From NCBI RefSeq assembly GCF_023100905.1, contig NZ_CP064686.1, forward strand, positions 5,208,001 to 5,272,000: 64,000 nt of DNA, in the 5' to 3' direction. Of this stretch, positions 58,885 through 64,000 are shown piece after piece. Made by a program: the position numbers and the translations under genes. This stretch comes from Bradyrhizobium sp. 4. Lineage in GTDB: Bacteria; Pseudomonadota; Alphaproteobacteria; Rhizobiales; Xanthobacteraceae. Numbering within the stretch: the first letter of the stretch is position 1; each line of letters begins with the position of its first letter. The notes below the pieces were generated by a model. That model did no database searches and was not told the DNA's origin. It saw only the letters and a program-made list of their open reading frames with translations.

Positions 58885-60014
58885 ATCCCGATCGCGGCGA
58901 AGAAGATGGCGAACACGCCGTCCATGACAATGACGAAAAAAATGCCTTTCACGACAGACGACGTCGTGTGCTGCCCGAGCGATTCCGCGCTGCCCTGCAC
59001 CGCGAGCCCCTCGACGCAGGCGACGATGCCGATCACCGCGGCCATGACAGGTGCCTTGACGATGCCAACGATGAAATGGTCGATCGAGATAGCGTCGCGC
59101 AGCCGCAGCAGGAAAGCTTCCGGCTGCACGCCCCCATAGAGCCAGGCGACCAGGCCGCCGCCATAGAGCGCGGCCATCGCGCCGAGGAAGGCCAGGATCG
59201 GCAGCGCGAGAACGAGCGCCAGCATGCGCGGCAGCACCAGCACCTCGATCGGATCGAAACCCATGGTGCGCAGCGCGTCGATCTCCTCGCGCATCTTCAT
59301 CGAGCCGAGTTCGGCGGTGTAGGCGCTGCCCGAGCGGCCCGCGACCATGATCGCGACCAGCAGCACGCCGATCTCGCGCAGCACCAGCACGCCGAGCATG
59401 TCGACGACGAACAGGTCGGCGCCGAACCTGCGGAAATGGAAGATGCCCTGCTGGGCGATGATGCAGCCGATCAGGAAGGTGATCAGCACCACGATCGGCA
59501 CGGCGCGCCAGCAGACCTGCTCGAGATGATGCACGGTCGAGGTCAGGCGGAACGAGCGCGGATGAATCAGGGTGCGCGCGACCGCCGCGAGCACCGCGCC
59601 GAGCATGTCGATCAGGCCTGCGACCGTGCCGGCAACACCGGCCACGGTCTGGCCGATCTGCTCCAGCATGCCGGTGATGGTGATCGTGCTGGTGTCGATG
59701 ACGGGCGTCGCCCTGACCCGCCGCACCTCGTCCACGAGGCTCGAATAATTGGCGGAGAGGCCGGCGATCTGCGCCTCGACGGCGCCCTGCGTCAGGCTGC
59801 GGCGCAGCCGCTCGATCAGCCAGGCGCCGAAGGTGTCGAGCTTGGAGACCTCGGAAACGTCGATGAAGATGCTTTGCGGGCCGCCGGCGAGCTTCTCGGC
59901 GTCAGCCACCATCCGCTCCAGAACCGGCGCGAAGCTCGCGGTCCAGGTTCCGGTGGCGCAGAGTGCCAGCGCATTGCCCTTCGCAATCCGTTCCAGCTTC
60001 GGATCGCCGTTCAA
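58881..60014 (-). CDS. mlaE: MlaE-type ABC permease with N-terminal STAS domain
   Basis: The 377-residue inner-membrane permease of an MCE-type lipid transporter has a C-terminal MlaE domain (about 130-377): FLIGCIIAQQGIFHFRRFGAD, REIGVLLVAIMVAGRSGSAYTAELGSMKMREEIDALRTMGFDPIEVLVLPR and MAAVIGIVACVEGLAVQGSAESLGQHTTSSVV, which are very strongly conserved. Residues about 10-110 form a STAS-like domain (VFID-like IFIDVSEVSKLDTFGAWLIERL), so the separate MlaB protein of E. coli may be fused here. It is first in the three-gene operon. Confidence 0.93.
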   Translation of the reverse strand: MNGDPKLERIAKGNALALCATGTWTASFAPVLERMVADAEKLAGGPQSIFIDVSEVSKLDTFGAWLIERLRRSLTQGAVEAQIAGLSANYSSLVDEVRRVRATPVIDTSTITITGMLEQIGQTVAGVAGTVAGLIDMLGAVLAAVARTLIHPRSFRLTSTVHHLEQVCWRAVPIVVLITFLIGCIIAQQGIFHFRRFGADLFVVDMLGVLVLREIGVLLVAIMVAGRSGSAYTAELGSMKMREEIDALRTMGFDPIEVLVLPRMLALVLALPILAFLGAMAALYGGGLVAWLYGGVQPEAFLLRLRDAISIDHFIVGIVKAPVMAAVIGIVACVEGLAVQGSAESLGQHTTSSVVKGIFFVIVMDGVFAIFFAAIGM

Positions 60015-60157
60015 GATGTCCGCTCCCGTGCCGGGGCGCGAGAAACGGATGAAATCAGATGGTTGCGCACGCGCCCTTACCCAGAGAAGGTATCCCCAAC
60101 TGGTTAACCTTAGTTGCTAGAGGTAACCAGCAGGTTCAGATTTCGCCAGAGTTCAAA

Positions 60158-61153
60158 ATGACTTCCAGCAAAGTTCCTGCCCTCGCCGCGCGAATCGAGC
60201 GCTTTCCCATCGCGGGCAGTTTCACCATCAGCCGGGGCGCCAAGACCGAGGCCGTGACGGTCGTGGCAGAGGTCAGCCGGGACGGCCTGACCGGCCGCGG
60301 CGAATGCGTGCCCTATTCCCGCTATGGCGAGACGCCCGAGGCGACCCTTGCCGCCATCCAGGCCATGCAGGCGGCCGTGGCCCGCGGCCTCACCCGTCAG
60401 GCCCTGCAAGCCGCGATGCCGCCCGGGGCCGCCCGAAATGCCCTGGATTGTGCCCTGATCGATCTGGAAGCCAAGACGGCCGGCTTGCGGGCCTGGAGCC
60501 TGCTCGACCGCCCGGCGCCGGGCGAGCGCACCACGGCCTACACGATCTCGCTGGGCACGCCCGAGGCCATGGCGGCGGCGACCGCCAAAGCGGCGCACCG
60601 GCCGCTGCTCAAGATCAAGCTCGGCGGCGACGGCGATCCGGAGCGGATCACGGCGGTGCGCGAGGCGGCGCCCGAATCCGAGTTGATCGTGGATGCCAAC
60701 GAGGCCTGGACCGAGGCCAATCTGGAGCACAATCTTGCCGCCTGCGAGGCCGTCGGCGTCACCTTGGTCGAGCAACCGTTACCCGCCGGCAAAGACGACG
60801 CGCTGGCGCGGATCAAGCGGCCGCTCGTGGTCTGCGCCGACGAAAGCGTGCACGACCGCAACTCGCTCGCAGCCTTGCGCGAGCGCTACGACGCCGTGAA
60901 CATCAAGCTCGACAAGACCGGCGGCCTCACCGAAGCGCTGGCGATGGCCGATGCCGCTCAGGCGCTCGGCTTCGAGATCATGATCGGCTGCATGGTCGCG
61001 ACCTCGCTGTCGATGGCGCCTGCGATGCTGGTGACGCCGCAAGCGCGCTTCGTCGATCTCGACGGCCCGCTGCTGCTGGCGCACGACCGCGATCATGGCC
61101 TGCGTTATGATGACAGCCTGGTCTACCCGCCGGACTCGTCGCTCTGGGGATGA
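60158..61153 (+). CDS. dgcA: Enolase-superfamily epimerase (DgcA/L-Ala-D/L-Glu epimerase type)
   Basis: The 331-residue cytoplasmic enzyme has the muconate-lactonising subgroup layout. A capping domain (residues 1-120) includes GRGECVPYSRYGETPE. Barrel motifs follow: PLLKIKLGG (KxK base), LIVDANEAWTEANL, VEQPLPAGKDD, CADESVHDRNS (metal Asp, Glu, Asp) and VNIKLDKTGGLTEAL (second Lys). These fit dipeptide epimerases and N-acetyl-D-glutamate racemase DgcA; the sequence alone cannot decide. The ATG 60158-60160 is used; earlier frames have no site. The C-terminus overlaps the convergent MFS gene by 31 nt. Confidence 0.85.
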   Translation: MTSSKVPALAARIERFPIAGSFTISRGAKTEAVTVVAEVSRDGLTGRGECVPYSRYGETPEATLAAIQAMQAAVARGLTRQALQAAMPPGAARNALDCALIDLEAKTAGLRAWSLLDRPAPGERTTAYTISLGTPEAMAAATAKAAHRPLLKIKLGGDGDPERITAVREAAPESELIVDANEAWTEANLEHNLAACEAVGVTLVEQPLPAGKDDALARIKRPLVVCADESVHDRNSLAALRERYDAVNIKLDKTGGLTEALAMADAAQALGFEIMIGCMVATSLSMAPAMLVTPQARFVDLDGPLLLAHDRDHGLRYDDSLVYPPDSSLWG

Positions 61154-62319
61154 GCTTTCAGCCGGTGCCGCGCCGACCAGATCAGAAGCGCGCCGCCGGC
61201 GGCCATCGCCGCCATGACGTAATACAGGCCGTCGCCGATGTGGGCGTAGATCGCGCCTGACGCGATCGAGGTGGTCGCACCCAGCAGCCCGTTGCACGCG
61301 GCGTAATAGCCCTGCCCCCGCGCGATCTGATGCGACGGCACGCGCTGCACCAACAGGCTCATGGTGCCGAGAATGGTCATCCCGAAGGTCAGGCCGTGGC
61401 CGAGTTGCACGACCGCCAGCAGCGCAAGCGGCGGATCATGCGCGGTGACGACCCAGCGCACGACCGCGCTCGCGCCTCCGATCGCCATGAGCGCGGACGG
61501 ATGCAGCGAGAAGCGCGGCGACAGCGCGAACACGATGATCTCGGCGATCACCCCCAACGTCCAGAGGCCCGCGATCGTCAGCCCGCCGAGGCCCTGGGCC
61601 TGCCAGTTGATGGCCGAGAACGTATAATACGCGACGTGACTGCCCTGGATCAGCGCGGCCGAAACGATGATGGCCCAGAAGCCGGCATCGCGCAGCAGCG
61701 CCTTGCCGGCATGCGCCACTGTCGTTCTTCGCCTGACATCGTCGAGCGGCTGAAGCAGCATGCCGGCGGCGACCGCAACAACAGCCCAGGCGACGATGAT
61801 CCAGATCAGATCGCGCGCCGCGATATGGTCCACGAGATAGCCGCAGGCGAGCGAGCCGGCCGCGAAGGCTGCCGAACCCCACAGCCGCACCGGCCCGTAA
61901 TCGAGCCCGTAGCGGGCGACGCCACGCAGCGCATAGGCGTCGGTCAGCGGCATGGTCGGCGTCCACATCATGCAGGTCAGCGCATAGATCAGGAACAGCG
62001 CCAGCGGCTGCTGCTGCAAGCCGACCGCCGTGAACCCGATCGCCGTGGCCAGCACGGACACCATCATGCCGGCGCGAATCGCATGTCGCTTTTCGGCAAT
62101 GGCGGTGACCTGCGGCAGCGTGGTGAAGCGCGTGATCGCGGGCAGCGCGTTGATGAGGCCGATCCAGGCCGCGTCGATGCCGATTGCCTTCAGCCAGACC
62201 GGAAAGAACGGCAGATGCGTACCCGACACCGCGAACACCGCCGAATAGAACAGCGCGAGGCTGACGGCGAATCGCCGCTTCCGAGATGCTGCGATGGGGA
62301 TTTGTGATTCGCCTGCCAT
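61123..62319 (-). CDS. MFS transporter (phenylpropionate/LacY-like family)
   Basis: This 398-residue, roughly 12-helix permease has FAVSLALFYSAVFAVSGTHLPFFPVWLKAIGIDAAWIGLI at the start, ALTCMMWTPTMPLTDAYAL, and DYGPVRLWGSAAFAAGSLACGYLVD (the RxWGS motif of the PPP/HcaT group). The substrate is unknown. The start at 62319 (MAGES) is supported by the transmembrane register. The 3' end overlaps the dgcA 3' end by 31 nt (tail-to-tail), which may coordinate the two genes by antisense transcription. Confidence 0.85.
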   Translation of the reverse strand: MAGESQIPIAASRKRRFAVSLALFYSAVFAVSGTHLPFFPVWLKAIGIDAAWIGLINALPAITRFTTLPQVTAIAEKRHAIRAGMMVSVLATAIGFTAVGLQQQPLALFLIYALTCMMWTPTMPLTDAYALRGVARYGLDYGPVRLWGSAAFAAGSLACGYLVDHIAARDLIWIIVAWAVVAVAAGMLLQPLDDVRRRTTVAHAGKALLRDAGFWAIIVSAALIQGSHVAYYTFSAINWQAQGLGGLTIAGLWTLGVIAEIIVFALSPRFSLHPSALMAIGGASAVVRWVVTAHDPPLALLAVVQLGHGLTFGMTILGTMSLLVQRVPSHQIARGQGYYAACNGLLGATTSIASGAIYAHIGDGLYYVMAAMAAGGALLIWSARHRLKAHPQSDESGG

Positions 62320-62394
62320 CAAACCAATTGCGATTCGGCCGATATCGTGGTGATCGTTACAGTAACGCGTACTGATTTGCGCGACGAGATTGAC

Positions 62395-63777
62395 ATGGCC
62401 AACGAAGCATTCGCCCTCTCGCCTATGTCTGCCCGTGCGGCCGAGCCGAACGAGCAGGATTACGACGCGATCCGCGAAGCCTTCATGGAGACCGCGCGCG
62501 GCCGCTGGTTCCTTGGCGAATATGCCAAGCGCAACCGCAATGCGGATACCCGCATGGTGCTCGAGGCGGTCGCGAAAATCGAAGAAACCCTTGCGGCACA
62601 GCGCCAACCCGTCGTCGAGGACCGCCTGCCCGAGGCGCTGGTCGCGATCCGGCACGCGATCCGCGAAGCCGAGACGATCGCGATCGCGGCGTTCGATCCC
62701 GGGGCGATCGAGGCGAGCCTCGCGCCGATCCCGCGCGGCCTGCGCATCATCAAGGAGATCTCCTGGCGCTGGCGCGAGATTGGCGCCGACGGACGAATCT
62801 GCGACCTGATTGATTCGCAGCTCGCCTCCATCGAGGCGGCCTGCGCGCAGGTTTCGACCATCGACCCCCGCGCCGACCTCAAGGCCGCATTCGATCTGCT
62901 CAAGGACCGGATCGACCAGACCGACGCTGACGCAACGCCGCAGGCGGCGCGCCCCTCGCCGGCTCCGGTGCAGGACGCACCCTCGCCCGCTGCGGAAGCT
63001 CCGCCTGCGGAGTCCGTGCCTGTGGCGATGGCCAGCGAAGCAGCCGTGGCTTTTACGGAGGCGCCGCAGGACATCGCAGAGGCGATCGAGCCCGAAGCAG
63101 CCGTGGAGACGGTCGACGTCGTCGCCGAGGCCTTCTCTGTTGCCGAGCAGGCGACGGACGCCGCCCTGGAGCAGGCGCCCGTCGCCGAGAGCCGGATCGC
63201 GCCTGAAGACATCGCTTTTGAAGAGCCGGCCACTGAGGCCTTCGCGGAAGTGACGGACGAATTTTCGCTCGAGGCCGCCGCCGAAGCCGAGGACGAAGCC
63301 ATCCTCGAGGCCATCGCGCTGGAGATGGCCGCGCCAGATCCGGAATTCGACGAGATCATCGAACCGGTCGAGATGGAAGCGACGGTTCCGGAGCCGGTCG
63401 TTGCGGAGGCCGCAGCGCCCATCGCAGCCGAGATACCAGAGCCCATCGCACCCGAGCCAGTCGCCGCCGCAGCGATCGTGGAGGAGCCTGTAGTGGAAGC
63501 GCCGATCGCGATGGAATCGCTGGCGCGCCTCACCAACGCCATTGCGGAAGCCGCCGCCGAAGTGATGGAGCAGTCGGCGCCGGTGATGGCCGCCACCGCG
63601 ACATTCGGCGCGGCGCAGGCCACGACGCTGCCGATGCCCTCGCCGGTTCCGGAAGCCTCGCTCGGCGCCACCATCCTCGCCAGCGGCATCCTGCAAAAAC
63701 CCCGCGCCGCCGCAAACGACCCCATGGCGCCCATCCGCCGCATGACCCAGGCTGAGAAGATCGCGTTCTTCTCGTAA
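62395..63777 (+). CDS. Hypothetical acidic Ala/Pro/Glu-rich protein
   Basis: The function is not recognised. Starting at ATG 62395 the product has 460 residues. Residues about 20-175 form a folded helical domain (YDAIREAFMETARGRWFLGEYAKRNRN, VLEAVAKIEETLAAQR, IKEISWRWREIGADGRICDLID). Residues about 190-425 are low complexity, rich in Ala, Pro and Glu, with many PEPV/EAV blocks and net acidic charge. The end (residues about 430-460) is short, basic and looks conserved (MAPIRRMTQAEKIAFFS). The domain seems specific to this bacterial order (from memory). The start at 62347 (GTG) is an alternative. It precedes the partial gene at 63788 by 10 nt. Confidence 0.7.
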   Translation: MANEAFALSPMSARAAEPNEQDYDAIREAFMETARGRWFLGEYAKRNRNADTRMVLEAVAKIEETLAAQRQPVVEDRLPEALVAIRHAIREAETIAIAAFDPGAIEASLAPIPRGLRIIKEISWRWREIGADGRICDLIDSQLASIEAACAQVSTIDPRADLKAAFDLLKDRIDQTDADATPQAARPSPAPVQDAPSPAAEAPPAESVPVAMASEAAVAFTEAPQDIAEAIEPEAAVETVDVVAEAFSVAEQATDAALEQAPVAESRIAPEDIAFEEPATEAFAEVTDEFSLEAAAEAEDEAILEAIALEMAAPDPEFDEIIEPVEMEATVPEPVVAEAAAPIAAEIPEPIAPEPVAAAAIVEEPVVEAPIAMESLARLTNAIAEAAAEVMEQSAPVMAATATFGAAQATTLPMPSPVPEASLGATILASGILQKPRAAANDPMAPIRRMTQAEKIAFFS

Positions 63778-63787
63778 GGGGGCAACC

Positions 63788-64000
63788 ATCTTCTCAACCG
63801 CAGACACCCTCACCCTCTGGCGTCCCGTCGGTCCGAAAGAGCTGGAACTGATCCAGCAAACGGGCATGCGCGCGTTTCCGCCGCGCTTGCCCGACCAGCC
63901 GATCTTCTATCCAGTCTTGACCGAAGACTACGCCATCAAGATCGCGCGCGACTGGAATGTGCCAGCGAGCGGCGCGGGCTTCGTGACGCGCTTTGCTGTC
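63788..64000 (+). CDS. Partial gene, start codon apparently ATC; product unrecognised
   Basis: The frame reads IFSTADTLTLWRPVGPKE, then LIQQTGMRAFPPRLPDQPIFYPVLTEDYAIKIARDW and GAGFVTRFAV to the window edge. No ATG, GTG or TTG lies between the in-frame TGA at 63743-63745 and the first Met at about residue 27. AAGGGGG at 63776-63782 is followed at 5 nt by ATC (63788-63790), making ATC the likeliest start. I recall homologous proteins in the order annotated as ADP-ribosylation/crystallin J1-like, but I see no decisive motif. The gene would be coupled to the preceding gene by 10 nt. Confidence 0.55.
   Translation, partial: MFSTADTLTLWRPVGPKELELIQQTGMRAFPPRLPDQPIFYPVLTEDYAIKIARDWNVPASGAGFVTRFAV

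Overview
The window looks like a chromosomal segment of a Bradyrhizobium-type alphaproteobacterium (Hyphomicrobiales). I infer this from the high GC content, very large (757-residue) flagellins in tandem, a flgE-flgK-flgL run, FlbT, CtrA-type boxes, an EcfG-type stress promoter, a putative growth-pole-ring protein, and several intergenic palindromes of kinds I associate with Bradyrhizobium. No tRNA, rRNA, CRISPR array or insertion sequence was seen.

Layout. (1) 1-19.5 kb is flagellar. Three flagellin genes lie on the minus strand (the first cut by the window edge); each complete one has its own terminator. They are followed by plus-strand flbT. Next comes a minus-strand run, in transcription order flgE, flgK, flgL, then four tightly packed genes: a glycosyltransferase-like protein, a PLP enzyme, an ATP-grasp protein and a PLP decarboxylase. 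That cassette has a perfect CtrA-type box in front and a 25-bp perfect hairpin behind; a sigma-54-like promoter precedes flgE. FlgE and FlgL share a homologous insert of about 255-273 residues, and the flagellins carry a related internal duplication. (2) 19.5-35.6 kb is mixed housekeeping and signalling: a Tat-like MsrB, a FAD oxidoreductase, SixA, a universal stress protein, a repeat-filled gap of about 0.9 kb, a DUF1127 protein, a MocR regulator, DUF218 and membrane proteins, an MHYT-PAS-GGDEF-EAL protein, an MFS exporter, a DUF892 ferritin-like stress protein, an UPF0104 membrane protein and a secreted SGNH hydrolase. (3) 35.7-38.8 kb is a compositionally different pair: a subtilisin-like protease with an unknown N-terminal region, and a metallo-beta-lactamase-fold hydrolase broken by a -1 frameshift. 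(4) 38.9-46.9 kb is a complete D-glucarate/galactarate catabolic cluster (transporter, LysR regulator, KdgD, GudD, semialdehyde dehydrogenase, GarD). (5) 47-51 kb holds small exported proteins, a thioredoxin-reductase-type ferredoxin reductase close to a [2Fe-2S] ferredoxin, a thioesterase and an Hpt phosphotransfer protein. (6) 51.4-57.0 kb is one 1880-residue membrane-anchored repeat protein resembling the Agrobacterium growth-pole ring protein, with a perfect CtrA-type box upstream. (7) 57-64 kb holds an MlaE/F/D lipid transporter, a DgcA-like epimerase, an MFS transporter, an acidic Ala/Pro/Glu-rich protein and a truncated gene that seems to lack any ATG, GTG or TTG start.

The least described biology is probably (a) the four-gene modification or biosynthesis cassette inside the flagellar cluster, (b) the insert shared by hook, hook-filament junction and filament proteins, and (c) the protease plus MBL pair. 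All functional statements rest on motif recognition by eye; no database search was run.
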